Of a stretch of 64,000 nucleotides of DNA, positions 35,735 through 51,853 are shown one piece after another (the first letter of the stretch is position 1; every line of letters begins with the position of its first letter). The translations under genes were made by a program, and so were the position numbers. The notes under the pieces are model-generated. The model saw only the letters and a program-made list of their open reading frames with translations. It was not told the DNA's origin and made no database searches. The DNA is taken from contig NC_014165.1 in NCBI RefSeq assembly GCF_000092645.1, positions 558,001 through 622,000 on the forward strand, read 5' to 3'. The stretch comes from Thermobispora bispora DSM 43833. Lineage in GTDB: Bacteria; Actinomycetota; Actinomycetes; Streptosporangiales; Streptosporangiaceae.

Positions 35735-35904
35735 GTGACCGGTTCCCACTGTGATCGGCGGTGTTTCCCTCCGTGACCGGTGGCCTTCCCCTGTGACCGG
35801 CGGTGTCTCCCGCCGTGACCGGCTGATCCGTCCCGTGGCGACCGGCGGTCTTCCCGCTGTGATCGGCGCTGCGTCCCATGGCGACCTGCGGTGCTTCTCC
35901 CGCC
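35735..35904. repeat. About eight degenerate tandem copies of a 22-base unit
   Basis: The unit approximates GTGACCGGCGGTGTCTCCCG plus two bases. Copies begin near 35735, 35751, 35773, 35793, 35815, 35838, 35859 and 35881. Spacing is mostly 20-23 bases (the first is 16), so it is not a coding repeat in one frame. It lies between the rplA terminator and the lipoprotein gene. Confidence 0.75.
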
Positions 35905-36216
35905 GCGCCCGGGCCTCCTTCGCCCGCCCGGAGCCGGCCGTCTCGTTTCCCGCCGGAACCGGCCGTCGCGGCGCCTGAGCCGTGCGTCAGCGGCGCCGGC
36001 GCCCTCTTCTCGGCCCTCCGCCTTCCAGCCGTCCCGCGCGTCTACCCGGCCTGCCCGTCCTGTCTGCGCCTTCCCGGTCCGCCGCGGCCTGCCCGGCCGG
36101 CCCGTGCCCGCGCCGCGTCGCCCGGCCCCGGAGCCGGGCCGTACGGCCCGCGCCGAACTTGAGACGTACCGTCCGCGTCATAGATCAATGACGGCTCTAT
36201 CGGGAAAGAGAAGGGA
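35905..36216. other. GC-rich spacer with the lipoprotein gene promoter region
   Basis: No gene is supported. Close to the lipoprotein start the sequence becomes less GC-rich, and CATAGAT near 36179-36185 could serve as a -10 element about 30 bases before the ATG. Confidence 0.4.
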
Positions 36217-37095
36217 ATGTTTCGTATGCGGCGACTGCTCGGTGCCGCCCTGGCGGCGGCGGCGATCGTGACCGCCGGATGCGGCGCGGACGGCACGTCA
36301 TCCGCCCCGAAGACGTCATCTCTCGGGAACTACGAGCTCACCGCAGCTCAGGCGCTCCAGCGCTCCGCCGAGCGGGCCGACGACGTCACCTCCTACATCG
36401 CGAGCCTCAACTTGGACATCCCCGACTACAAGGAGGGGCCGGTCAACGCCCAGGCCACGGTGCGGTACCAGGAGCACCCGCGACTCGCCTGGGAGATCAC
36501 GCTCGACCGCTCTGCCGTCAACGGCAACGAGGTGCCCGGCGGGGTGCGGGTCATCCTCTTCGAGGATGTCGCCTACGCGCAGATCGAGATGCTCAAGGGC
36601 CTCCTGGACACGGACAAGCCCTGGTTGAAGATCGACCTCAAGCAGCGGCCCGCCGACCGGGCCAAGGTCGACCGGATCTTCGAGCAGTTCCGGTCGGCGG
36701 ACCTGAAGTCCAACCTCGCCATGCTCACCGCGTCCAAGGACGTCGAGCAGGCCGGCCGTGAGCCGGTGGGCGGGGTGGAGACGACCCACTACAGCGGCAC
36801 CTTCCCGGTCGAGGAGGCGCTCCGGCTGCTCCCCGCCGAGCAACGGGCGAAGGTCACCTTCCCGCCCGGCGGCGAGAAGGTGAAGTTCGACGTGTGGGTC
36901 GATGACGAGGGCCTGCCCAGGAAGCTCCAGCTCAGCGAGGTGCAGACCGGCATCGGCACGGCCACCGCGACCGTGTTCTTCAAGTCGTTCAACGAGCCCA
37001 TGTCGATCGAGGCGCCGCCGGCCGACCAGACCGGGGAGCTGCCCGAGGAGCAGGTGCCCTCCCTGGAGAGGTTCGAGGTGCCGCAGCGCGGCTGA
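36217..37095 (+). CDS. Lipoprotein of the LppX/LprG-like fold (probable)
   Basis: A lipoprotein signal (MFRMRRLLGAALAAAAI) ends in the lipobox VTAGC with Cys22 as the lipidated residue. The mature part of about 270 residues reads as a curved beta-sheet with helices, having ERADDVTSYIASLNL, DKPWLKIDLKQ, GREPVGGVETTHYSGTF and FDVWVDDEGLPRKLQL. These are hallmarks of actinobacterial lipoproteins related to LppX/LprG, which carry lipids or bind small molecules at the membrane. RBS AGAAGGGA. In Streptomyces, lipoprotein genes also sit between rplA and rplJ. Confidence 0.82.
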   Translation: MFRMRRLLGAALAAAAIVTAGCGADGTSSAPKTSSLGNYELTAAQALQRSAERADDVTSYIASLNLDIPDYKEGPVNAQATVRYQEHPRLAWEITLDRSAVNGNEVPGGVRVILFEDVAYAQIEMLKGLLDTDKPWLKIDLKQRPADRAKVDRIFEQFRSADLKSNLAMLTASKDVEQAGREPVGGVETTHYSGTFPVEEALRLLPAEQRAKVTFPPGGEKVKFDVWVDDEGLPRKLQLSEVQTGIGTATATVFFKSFNEPMSIEAPPADQTGELPEEQVPSLERFEVPQRG

Positions 37096-37133
37096 TTCGA
37101 CACGCCGGGAATCCGCACGTATCCTTGCTCCTG

Positions 37134-37283
37134 CCGAAGACCGCCGGTCGTCGCCGGGCGCATTCCGGTGACCGAAGGATCCACGTGAGTGGACGGCCTG
37201 CGTAGGCGTGGAGTGAGCTTCACGACGCGGAATCCCGCGCGTTGCATGTGAGCCCCGTGCCTACGCCGGGGCTTGTCTGTTTT
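37134..37283 (+). ncRNA. Ribosomal protein L10 leader with attenuator hairpin
   Basis: Upstream of rplJ, CCGAAGACCGCCGGTCGTCGCC, GACCGAAGGATCC and GGACGGCCTGCGTAGGC can pair into the branched fold expected of an L10 leader, where the L10-L12 complex binds. It ends with a perfect 7-base hairpin, AGCCCCG (37251-37257) with CGGGGCT (37267-37273), followed by TGTCTGTTTT, an intrinsic terminator. Autoregulation by attenuation is inferred. Confidence 0.65.
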
Positions 37284-37321
37284 CGTGGTCCTTCGCCGGC
37301 GGCATAGCTGGAAGGAGACCC

Positions 37322-37846
37322 ATGGCGAAGGCGGACAAGAACGGCATCATCGCCGAACTCACGCGTGAGTTCGAGGGGTCCAGCGCCGCCGTTCTGACCG
37401 AGTACCGCGGTCTCACCGTTGCCCAGCTCAAGGAGCTGCGTGGCTCTCTCGGTGGGCATGCGAAGTTCGCCGTGGCGAAGAACACGCTTGCGAAGATCGC
37501 GGCGAAGCGAGCCGGGATCACCTCCCTCGACCCCCTGCTCCAGGGGCCGACCGCCATCGCGTTCGTCAAGGGCGATGTGGTCGAGGCAGCCAAAGGCCTG
37601 CGTGATTTCGCCAAGGCCAACCCGCTCCTCGTGATCAAGGGGGGTGTCGTCGAGGGCAAGTCGATGACACCCGAGGAGATCACGAAGCTCGCCGACCTCG
37701 AGTCCCGTGAGGTGCTCCTCGCGAAGCTGGCCGGTGCGCTGAAGGCGAAGCAGTCGCAGGCTGCCGCCGTCTTCGCCGCGCTGCCCACCCAGATGGCTCG
37801 ACTGGCCGAGGCCCTGCGCGCCAAGCGCGAGCAGGCCGGGGAGTAG
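37322..37846 (+). CDS. rplJ: 50S ribosomal protein L10
   Basis: L10 anchors L7/L12 dimers on the ribosomal stalk. The 174-residue protein starts [40 protein letters not shown], has [18 protein letters not shown] and [13 protein letters not shown], and ends in a helical tail that binds L7/L12. ATG with GCTGGAAGGAGACCC upstream. Cotranscribed with rplL. Confidence 0.97.
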   Translation: MAKADKNGIIAELTREFEGSSAAVLTEYRGLTVAQLKELRGSLGGHAKFAVAKNTLAKIAAKRAGITSLDPLLQGPTAIAFVKGDVVEAAKGLRDFAKANPLLVIKGGVVEGKSMTPEEITKLADLESREVLLAKLAGALKAKQSQAAAVFAALPTQMARLAEALRAKREQAGE

Positions 37847-37921
37847 CCCGCACGCGGCGGGGAAAGCGCGCGACCGCGGTTCACTGTCAACGTTCGTCGG
37901 ATTCACTGGAGGAACACCACC

Positions 37922-38323
37922 ATGGCGAAGCTCACCACCGAGGAGCTGCTCGAGGCCTTCAAGGAGATGACTCTCCTTGAGCTGTCCGAGTTCGTGAAGG
38001 CCTTCGAGGAGGCCTTCGACGTGAAGGCCGCCGCTCCGGTCGCCGTCGCCGCCGCCCCGGCCGCGGGTGGCGCCGCCGCCGGCGCCCCGGCGGAGCAGGC
38101 CGAGGAGCAGGACGAGTTCGAGGTCATCCTCGAGGCCGCCGGCGACAAGAAGATCCAGGTCATCAAGGAGATCCGCGCGCTCACCAACCTGGGTCTGAAG
38201 GAGGCCAAGGACCTGGTCGACGGCGCTCCGAAGCCCGTCTTCGACGGCAAGGTCAACAAGGAGCAGGCTCAGAAGGCCAAGGAGGCGCTGGAGAAGGTCG
38301 GCGCCACCGTCACCATCAAGTAA
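37922..38323 (+). CDS. rplL: 50S ribosomal protein L7/L12
   Basis: L7/L12 recruits translation GTPases. The N-terminal dimer domain ([29 protein letters not shown]), an Ala/Gly/Pro hinge (about 40-60) and the C-terminal domain ([40 protein letters not shown]) are all clear in 133 residues. GGAGGAACACCACC precedes the ATG. Confidence 0.98.
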   Translation: MAKLTTEELLEAFKEMTLLELSEFVKAFEEAFDVKAAAPVAVAAAPAAGGAAAGAPAEQAEEQDEFEVILEAAGDKKIQVIKEIRALTNLGLKEAKDLVDGAPKPVFDGKVNKEQAQKAKEALEKVGATVTIK

Positions 38324-38340
38324 TCACTCGCGCGTGGCAG

Positions 38341-38369
38341 AAGGGCGGGATCGACGGTCCCGCCCTTTT
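38341..38369 (+). terminator. Intrinsic terminator after rplL
   Basis: AAGGGCGGGA (38341-38350) pairs perfectly with TCCCGCCCTT (38358-38367) and runs into a short T stretch. It separates rplJL from rpoBC, at least partly. Confidence 0.88.
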
Positions 38370-39125
38370 CGCGTGCCCGGCCGTACGGCCCGGGCGTGCC
38401 GGGCCGTCAGGGCTGGCGTTCCCCGCGGGCACCGGGCGCGCGGTCCGGGCGGTCCGGATCTCCGGCGGAGCGGCCCGGCCGTGGCGATTCGGCGAAATCG
38501 CGGCGGATTCCGGCCGGGAGGCCGGCCGGCGGGTGGGCGGCGCGCCGCCGGGGGAGTACGATCGGCCGGGGCTTCGCGGGAGATCCGCACCGACGCGCCG
38601 CACCACGGCCGGGCGTCCCCGGGGATCGCTGCCACGGCCGTCCGGTACGGCCGGCGTCGCCGGTCACGGGTGGGGCCGGTGGATCCCAGTGGGAGATCCG
38701 GGTGTTAATGTGGCATCCCCGCCCATGGCGAGCGGGCCGTGGCCGGAACCCGGCAGCGCGATCCGGCCGAGGCGCGATCAATGGGGAGACCGGCATACCG
38801 GTCACCCGGGGATGATCGCCACGGCGGGGCGGTCCCATGCGGCGGGACCCGCGGCGGCGGCTGCGGCCGTTATTAAAATGTTGCTAGATAAGTGGTTTAA
38901 GGCTGCTATGCACCGGGAATAGCTCGCGTGTCGGGTTGACCTAACGGTGCAACCGGCGCATGACGGGCACCTCTCGCATGCTCGGTCTCGACCGAGCGCG
39001 TCGCGCGTCGTACCATCGGGAAGGCCCGGCTGGATGCCCTGTGGTAGGCGAAATGTCGGCTCTCGGGCTTGACGTTTCGGCTCTGACGGGTGATGCTGCC
39101 ACCAGCGTGGCGTGTAGCGTGAGAG
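38370..39125. other. Long leader region between rplL and rpoB
   Basis: No gene is supported. Most is GC-rich; 38868-38925 is a sharply AT-rich block (TTATTAAAATG, TTGCTAGATAAG) that may hold an extra rpoB promoter. A TTGACC at about 38937 could also be a -35 element without a good -10. Confidence 0.4.
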
Positions 39126-39130
39126 TTGAC

Positions 39131-39159
39131 TGGACAGGTGTATGCCGTTCGGCTACACT
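39131..39159 (+). promoter_or_regulatory. Promoter of rpoBC
   Basis: TGGACA at 39131-39136 and TACACT at 39154-39159 are 17 bases apart. The start site would be near 39166, about 95 bases before the TTG start of rpoB. Confidence 0.65.
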
Positions 39160-39260
39160 GCCCCTTTGCGCTGCCCTTTGACGACCGTTTCTGCATAGCC
39201 GCTAACCTCGGTCGTCTGGCGTGCGTGTAGTCAGTCCGCGAGCCCTCGGAAGGACATCTG

Positions 39261-42728
<3,468 letters not shown>

Positions 42729-42752
42729 GCTCAGAGCTAAGGGGACCGTAAA

Positions 42753-46625
<3,873 letters not shown>

Positions 46626-46660
46626 TCGCGGTCCGGTAGGCCGCCTACCGTGAGCGACGG

Positions 46661-46698
46661 AGCGGGCCCGGGGCGTCGCCCCGGGCCCGCTTCCTTTT
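46661..46698 (+). terminator. Terminator after rpoC
   Basis: GCGGGCCCGGGGCG pairs with CGCCCCGGGCCCGC around a minimal loop, followed by TTCCTTTTACC. It ends the rpoBC unit just before the converging radical SAM gene. Confidence 0.9.
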
Positions 46699-46805
46699 AC
46701 CAGACCGAGGATGGGTGGGCCGGGCGGTTGTGCCGTGGCTCAGGCCGGCCCATTCACGCGGCCATCCCGGTACGGCACGGCCGTGATGGGCGGCAGCCGG
46801 GGCGG

Positions 46806-48020
46806 CTAAGAGGTAGCGGACACCGGTGTGAGCCGGGTGACTTTTTGATCGCCCCCGGGAGTATCGATCCAGTTCAGGGCGATAATGACTCGCGCGATGT
46901 CCTCGCGGTGGATACGGATGCCGTTCCGGTCGATGATGAGACGGCCGTGCTCGCTCATCCGCCTCAGGTAGGCCTGCACCTCAGGTTCCTCACAGGCGAC
47001 CCGGAGGGGTGTGCCCGTACGCTCCTGGTAGACCCGCGCATCCATGCCCTCCACCGTGGTCAGCGCCTGGGAGAGCCAGTGCAGCGTGAGCTGCGGTGAC
47101 GACGCGGGCGCGTTGACGTCGAAGCGGAGGGGATTCTGGTTATACGCGTGCAGCCTCCCTTTTCGGAAGGCGAGGTAACGGTGGCCGAGCAATGAGTTGG
47201 CCCCGGACCCGAATCCGATCCAGTCCATGGTCAGCCGGTAGTAGGCCTGGTCCGCTTCGCACCGGGGTGCGCCGAAGTACGACATGGCGTACTCGGGGAA
47301 CCCGGCCTCCTCGAGCAGATCACGGGTGATGTAGTAGGCCGCCAGTTGCCGGTTGAGGTCGAGGTGCCCTCCCCGTTCCACCTGCTTGCGGAGGATGGTC
47401 CCCGGGCTGGCGCGATAGGGATAGATCGAGAAGTGATTGATGGGCAGGGTCAGCGCCGTGCGCACTGACTCGGCGACCTCGGCGTCCGTCTGACCGGGAA
47501 AGCCGACGATGAGGTCGATGTTGATGTTGCGGAACCCTGCCGCGTGGGCGTTCTTCACGACCTCAACGGCCTGCTCGGCGCTGTGCGCCCGGCCGAGCCG
47601 TCGCAGCCGCTGATCGTCGAACGACTGGACCCCGATGCTGATCCGATCGAATCCGAGCTCGCGCAATCGGCGGAGCTTCTGCGGGGTGAGCGACTCGGGG
47701 CTGCCCTCGATCGTGGTCTCCCGGACGTGACTGAGATCGAACTCGCTCCGCAGGCACGTGTACAGAGACTCGATCTCTGACTCGCCGAGGATGCTGGCCG
47801 TGCCGCCTCCCCAATAGATGATCGCCGGCTGATAGTGTTCCCGTAACACCGGCGCCTGACCCCGGATCTGAGCGCGCACCGCGTCGAGATACGCGATCCG
47901 GCCGGGTGCCTGCTGGTCGAGCCGCAGGTCCCTCACGGGGATCTGGACGACCCAGTCGCAAAAGTGGCATTTGGAATTGCAGAACGGGATGTTGACGTAA
48001 AGCAGCAGCGGCCTGGTCAT
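46806..48020 (-). CDS. tbtI: Radical SAM C-methyltransferase (HemN-like, class C) for thiazole methylation
   Basis: The 404-residue enzyme has the CX3CX2C cluster motif at Cys14, Cys18 and Cys21 (PFCNSKCHFC), the SAM-contact YWGGGTAS, EGSPESLTPQKL, DRISIGVQSFDD and the HemN-type second SAM region IDLIVGFPGQT. A C-terminal HemN-like domain ends the protein. In the thiomuracin pathway the homologous TbtI adds a methyl group to C5 of one thiazole. Lone HemN is an alternative, but hem genes are absent and the operon is a thiopeptide one. GGAGGTTGCTG precedes the ATG. It is the last gene of the leftward unit. Confidence 0.9.
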   Translation of the reverse strand: MTRPLLLYVNIPFCNSKCHFCDWVVQIPVRDLRLDQQAPGRIAYLDAVRAQIRGQAPVLREHYQPAIIYWGGGTASILGESEIESLYTCLRSEFDLSHVRETTIEGSPESLTPQKLRRLRELGFDRISIGVQSFDDQRLRRLGRAHSAEQAVEVVKNAHAAGFRNINIDLIVGFPGQTDAEVAESVRTALTLPINHFSIYPYRASPGTILRKQVERGGHLDLNRQLAAYYITRDLLEEAGFPEYAMSYFGAPRCEADQAYYRLTMDWIGFGSGANSLLGHRYLAFRKGRLHAYNQNPLRFDVNAPASSPQLTLHWLSQALTTVEGMDARVYQERTGTPLRVACEEPEVQAYLRRMSEHGRLIIDRNGIRIHREDIARVIIALNWIDTPGGDQKVTRLTPVSATS

Positions 48021-48238
48021 CAGCAACCTCCGACCGGTCGTGTCTTCGACGGTGCTTCACTGGCAACGGTGGGAAGAACGCGGAATCGATCCGGTGAACC
48101 CGTCATCATCCGGTACCGGTGCCGCCGGGGAGACGCCGTAGCGCTCCAGCCATGCCAGGCCGTTCCGGTCGGTCGGGCGGAGCTCGGCGAGGCGGTACGG
48201 CGACGCGGGACGCCGTATCGAGGGCGCGGAGCGCGGGA

Positions 48239-49411
48239 TCAACCGCAGCGGACGGGCATTCTCGACGCCCCGAATATGGCGCTCTGGTAGAACGAGATCC
48301 CCTCCCGAGGCCACGGGTGGATCTCGGTGAAGCGGCCGAGCAGCCGTTCCAGCGCGATCCTGCCTTCCAGCCGGCCCAGCTGCGCCCCGAGGCAGAAGTG
48401 AACGCCATGGCCGAACGCGATGTGTCCGGTGGTCTGCCGGTGGAGGTCGAAGCGCTCGGGATCGGGAAACCGGCGGTCGTCGTGGTTTGCCGACAGGATC
48501 CAGGCCATCACGAACCGGTTGGCCGGGATGGTCTCGCCGGCTATGGTCACATCACGCGTGGTCACCCGGCCTGCCTGCAGGAACGGGGAACGCAGCCGGA
48601 GACTCTCCTCCAGAGCGGCGGGGATCAGCGACGGGTCGGCGCGCACGGCCTTCTCGGCCTCCGGATGGTCCCAAAGGCAGAGCATGGTGTTCCCGATCAG
48701 GACGGTGGTCGTCAGGTGGCCGGCGAGCAGCAGGAGGCTCGCCGTGTTGACGACTTCCTCCAGGTCGAGCCGCTTCCCCTCGACCTCTGCCTGAACCAAC
48801 CGGGTGAGCAGATCGTCCCGGGGGTGGGTGCGCCGGCTCCGGCAATGCTCCCGCAGGTAGTCGTTCATCTCCGTCATGGCCGCGGCGACCGTCCTGGCCA
48901 GTTCCGGATCGGCGTAGTTCTCCACCTGCAGGGACATCAGCCGGTCGGACCAGGTGCGGAACAGATGCCTGTCTCCGGGCGGCACACCGAGGAGCTCCGC
49001 GATGACGATGACCGGCAGGGGATAGGCGAAGTGTTCGACGAGGTCGAACTCAGGGCCGGGGAGCTCGTCGAGCAGGTGGTCGGCGATCTGCCTGATGCGG
49101 GGCTCCATCGCCGAAATCGACTGCGGTGTGAACGCGTGGGTGATCAGTCGGCGCTGATGCCGGTGCTCAGGGGGATCGATCATTGTGATCCCGCCCTTGC
49201 CGAAGCCCTGCGCGGTCGGCATGAGCCTGGTCCGATCAGAAGAGAACGTCTGATAATCGCCCAGGATCTGCCGTACGTCGTCGTAGCGGAACACGTGGTA
49301 AATGCCGAACTGGTCACGCCAGACGGGATGTTCGTTCCGCATCGTGCGGAGCCAGGCGAACAGCGCCGCTCCGCCGTCGGTAAGAGAGGGCTGTCCCGGT
49401 AGTTCCATCAT
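48239..49411 (-). CDS. Cytochrome P450 (thiomuracin tailoring, copy 1)
   Basis: This 390-residue soluble P450 has the heme loop FGHGVHFCLGAQLGR, the ExxR motif in EESLRLR, and the I-helix SLLLLAGHLTTT. The acidic residue normally in AGxE/DT is Leu here. Thiomuracins carry a hydroxylated Phe and an oxidised Ile side chain, so two P450s in the cluster are expected; which does which cannot be told from sequence. Its ATG follows directly on the stop codon of the other P450 gene (TAG then ATGATG), so translation is probably coupled. It corresponds to one of the TbtJ proteins. Confidence 0.92.
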   Translation of the reverse strand: MMELPGQPSLTDGGAALFAWLRTMRNEHPVWRDQFGIYHVFRYDDVRQILGDYQTFSSDRTRLMPTAQGFGKGGITMIDPPEHRHQRRLITHAFTPQSISAMEPRIRQIADHLLDELPGPEFDLVEHFAYPLPVIVIAELLGVPPGDRHLFRTWSDRLMSLQVENYADPELARTVAAAMTEMNDYLREHCRSRRTHPRDDLLTRLVQAEVEGKRLDLEEVVNTASLLLLAGHLTTTVLIGNTMLCLWDHPEAEKAVRADPSLIPAALEESLRLRSPFLQAGRVTTRDVTIAGETIPANRFVMAWILSANHDDRRFPDPERFDLHRQTTGHIAFGHGVHFCLGAQLGRLEGRIALERLLGRFTEIHPWPREGISFYQSAIFGASRMPVRCG

Positions 49412-50632
49412 CTAGGCGGCCCTCCTGACTCGGACGGGGAGGCTCTTCACCCCGAACATCGGGTCCTCGTAGTACGAAAGCTCGGCGTCGGGGTCGATGG
49501 TGATCTCAGAGAAGCGGCGGAGCAGCAGCTCGAGCGCCACTCTTCCCTCGACCCTGGCGAGCGGCGCTCCGAGGCAGTGATGGATGCCGTGTCCGAACGC
49601 GAAGTGCCGGTTAGGGGAGCGGGTGAGGTCGAAGCGGTACGGGTTAGGGAACTGACGCTCGTCGTAGTTCGCGGAGAGCAGCCAGTTGATCACCAAGGAC
49701 CCGGCGGGGATCAGCGTGCCGGCAACCTCAACGTCGGTCGTGGTGAGCCGGGCCGCCTGAGTGAGCGGCGGCCGGAGCCGGAGCACCTCCTCGAAGGCGG
49801 GGCCGAGGAGCGAGAAGTCCGCGCGCACCGCCCGCTCCGCATCCGGGGCGTCGCGGAAGCACAGGAAGGTGTTGCCGAGCGCCATCGTGCTCGTGATCTG
49901 CCCGGCGAGCAGCAGCAGGCAGGAGGTGTTGACGATCTCGGCGTCGGTGAGCCGTTCGCCGTCGACCTCCGCGGCGATGAGCTTGCTGACCAGGTCGTCC
50001 TGGGGGTCGGCACGACGCTTGCGGACATGGGTCTGCACGTACTCGCCCATCTCCCGCATCGCCTCGCCGACCATCCGCCCGATTTCGACGTCGGTCGGAT
50101 CGTCGACGTGGAGGGCGATGAGCCGGTCAGCCCAGGTGCGGAAGAGGCCTCGATCGTGGATCGGGATGCCGAGCAGCTCCGCAATGACCATGATCGGCAG
50201 AGGGTGGGCGAACTTCTCGACCAGGTCGAACTCGTCTTCCTCGATGTCATCGAGGAGTTCCTCGGTGAGCTCGGCGATGCGCGGCTTCATGTCGGCCGAC
50301 ATCTTCGGGCTGAACGCCTGACTGATCAGCCGTCGCAGTTTGCGGTGTTCGGGCGGGTCGGTCAGCATCAGGCTTCCGGCGCTGAACGGGTCACCACCAG
50401 GCCGTAAGCGATTGATGTCCGAAGAGAAGGTGGCGTAGTCCGCCATCACCCGTTGTACGTCCGCGTGGCGGAAGACGTGGAAGATCCCGAAGCCGTCCCG
50501 CCACACCGGCTGGCTTTCCCGCATCTCGTCCAGCCACTTCAGCAGCGCCTGGCCGCCGTGCGAAATCCTCGGCCGCTGAGCGGCCGGCATCGTCATCGTC
50601 GGAGTTCCCTGGGCTGTTAACGGCTCGTTCAT
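49412..50632 (-). CDS. Cytochrome P450 (thiomuracin tailoring, copy 2)
   Basis: The 406-residue enzyme is clearly a paralogue of the adjacent P450: compare QPVWRDGFGIFHVFRHADV with HPVWRDQFGIYHVFRYDDV. Heme loop FGHGIHHCLGAPLAR, ExxR in EEVLRLRPP, and I-helix CLLLLAGQITST, with Ile where an acid is usual. It should oxidise a side chain of the thiopeptide. ATG with AAAGGAGGCGATCC upstream. It lies between the regulator and the other P450 in the leftward unit. Confidence 0.92.
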   Translation of the reverse strand: MNEPLTAQGTPTMTMPAAQRPRISHGGQALLKWLDEMRESQPVWRDGFGIFHVFRHADVQRVMADYATFSSDINRLRPGGDPFSAGSLMLTDPPEHRKLRRLISQAFSPKMSADMKPRIAELTEELLDDIEEDEFDLVEKFAHPLPIMVIAELLGIPIHDRGLFRTWADRLIALHVDDPTDVEIGRMVGEAMREMGEYVQTHVRKRRADPQDDLVSKLIAAEVDGERLTDAEIVNTSCLLLLAGQITSTMALGNTFLCFRDAPDAERAVRADFSLLGPAFEEVLRLRPPLTQAARLTTTDVEVAGTLIPAGSLVINWLLSANYDERQFPNPYRFDLTRSPNRHFAFGHGIHHCLGAPLARVEGRVALELLLRRFSEITIDPDAELSYYEDPMFGVKSLPVRVRRAA

Positions 50633-50652
50633 GGATCGCCTCCTTTCTGGTC

Positions 50653-51414
50653 CTATGCCGACGCGGTCGCGGTACGGGTGCCAAAGAACGGGACGCCGAG
50701 CATGGCCCGATATTCGTCGGCAGCCGCTTTGAAGATCTCGGCGGTCTTCCGGCTGATGGTTTTCAAGGTGGCCGCCGCAGGTGTTCGCCACGGGCCGAAC
50801 GACCGCCGGACCAACTCGGCGAGATTGGCGGCGCTGTCATTGATGCTCGCCTCCGTGCTGGAAAGCAGGTGGAGCTTGATGAAGCCCCACATCAGCGCAT
50901 CCAAGGAGAAGTACTGAGAATCACGGCCCGTGGTGCCGTCGAGGGCACGATTATCGGCGAGCATCCCAAGGTACTTGCGAAACGGGGTGAACGTGGTGAT
51001 CCGATAGGACTGGAAATTCAGCGACGGATCATCGCATGTTCGCCCCAGGATATACCTGTCCCGGGTATAGAGCGCCCGGAAGAGCGGATACTTGAAAATA
51101 AGGGTGAACATGCGGCGGGACAGTGAGGGCAATGTGGGCGCATCGGATTCGGTTCCCGCCCAATTCGACACGTCATCGCAGACGTCGATGATGTCGTGAA
51201 TGACCAGCGACCTGATCAGGTCGTCCTTGGTATCCCAGCTGAGATAGACCGTGCCCTTACCGATGTCGGCCTTTCTGGCGATCTCATCGATCGTCGTCCG
51301 TTTGTACCCGGACTGCAGCAGCAAAGCCCGGGTGATGTCCATGATGCGCCGAACTCGATCCCCTTGCGACCCGGACATCGGCCGGCACGTCGGCATTGCT
51401 TGCCTATTCGACAT
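50653..51414 (-). CDS. TetR-family transcription regulator of the thiopeptide cluster
   Basis: The helix-turn-helix reads IMDITRALLLQSGYKRTTIDEIARKADIGKGTVYLSWDTKDDLIRSLV, typical TetR with the YLSWDTKDDL end. The ligand domain (about 85-253) is divergent, as expected. I chose the ATG at 51414 for GGAAGGAAACG upstream; the longer frame to 51522 lacks a site. It is first in the leftward unit and divergent from the precursor operon, so it most likely controls both promoters. The ligand could be the thiopeptide or an intermediate. This is inferred from position. Confidence 0.85.
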   Translation of the reverse strand: MSNRQAMPTCRPMSGSQGDRVRRIMDITRALLLQSGYKRTTIDEIARKADIGKGTVYLSWDTKDDLIRSLVIHDIIDVCDDVSNWAGTESDAPTLPSLSRRMFTLIFKYPLFRALYTRDRYILGRTCDDPSLNFQSYRITTFTPFRKYLGMLADNRALDGTTGRDSQYFSLDALMWGFIKLHLLSSTEASINDSAANLAELVRRSFGPWRTPAAATLKTISRKTAEIFKAAADEYRAMLGVPFFGTRTATASA

Positions 51415-51603
51415 CGTTTCCTTCCCCCCGGTGCGGACGATTCGGCACTTACGACGGCCGCGGGACCGGATGCGTGCGGCCCATAATCCGCTGCCGGTGC
51501 CGGGAACGGCACCCAGCGGCATTTTCGCTGGTCGTCGTGATGGTGACGGCGGTGTGAATCTCCCCGTACGTCCTACGCCCCCCTCTTAGGCCGGCCGATC
51601 GCC

Positions 51604-51633
51604 TCTAATGGCACGAAACGCCGTGATTGTCAA
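51604..51633 (-). promoter_or_regulatory. Leftward promoter of the regulator/P450/methyltransferase unit
   Basis: On the minus strand TTGACA (51633-51628) is followed after 18 bases by ATTAGA (51609-51604). This would start a transcript with a leader of about 180 bases before the TetR gene. Confidence 0.5.
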
Positions 51634-51708
51634 CCCTCAGAGGCGGCTTCCCTGTTGTACGCCGGTTCTACTGACTGGTTTTCAATTTCAGTCATCGGGT
51701 TCGAACTG

Positions 51709-51737
51709 TTGACTCTTCCTATATCTACACCTAGCGT
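51709..51737 (+). promoter_or_regulatory. Rightward promoter of the thiopeptide precursor operon
   Basis: TTGACT (51709-51714) and TAGCGT (51732-51737) are exactly 17 bases apart in a comparatively AT-rich stretch. The start site would be near 51744, giving a leader of about 110 bases. Confidence 0.65.
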
Positions 51738-51784
51738 AAGCGATGCCGCAAGGGTGAGGTTAGCGCCTTTTGCGGTGATATGGC

Positions 51785-51816
51785 GTGTAACGCACTTGAA
51801 ACACGTGCGCTTACAC
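51785..51816 (+). promoter_or_regulatory. Hairpin in the tbtA leader
   Basis: GTGTAACGCAC (51785-51795) and GTGCGCTTACAC (51805-51816) are complementary except for one extra base, with a 9-base loop. It could be a TetR operator or an RNA element protecting or controlling the precursor message. Confidence 0.6.
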
Positions 51817-51853
51817 ACCGCCGTCCACCGAAAATCGCAGGAAGGAGGATCTC

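Noticed and set aside
35735..35904. A second CRISPR array made of 22-base repeats
   Set aside because: The repeats are directly tandem and degenerate, with no spacers.
38868..38943. A strong extra rpoB promoter in the AT-rich block
   Set aside because: TTGCTA and TGCTAT are 17 bases apart, but the -10 lacks the key second-position A, so I list it only as possible.
46806..48020. HemN/coproporphyrinogen III dehydrogenase for heme synthesis
   Set aside because: The radical SAM and HemN-like domains fit, but no heme gene is near and the gene is in the thiopeptide unit with P450s, matching TbtI.
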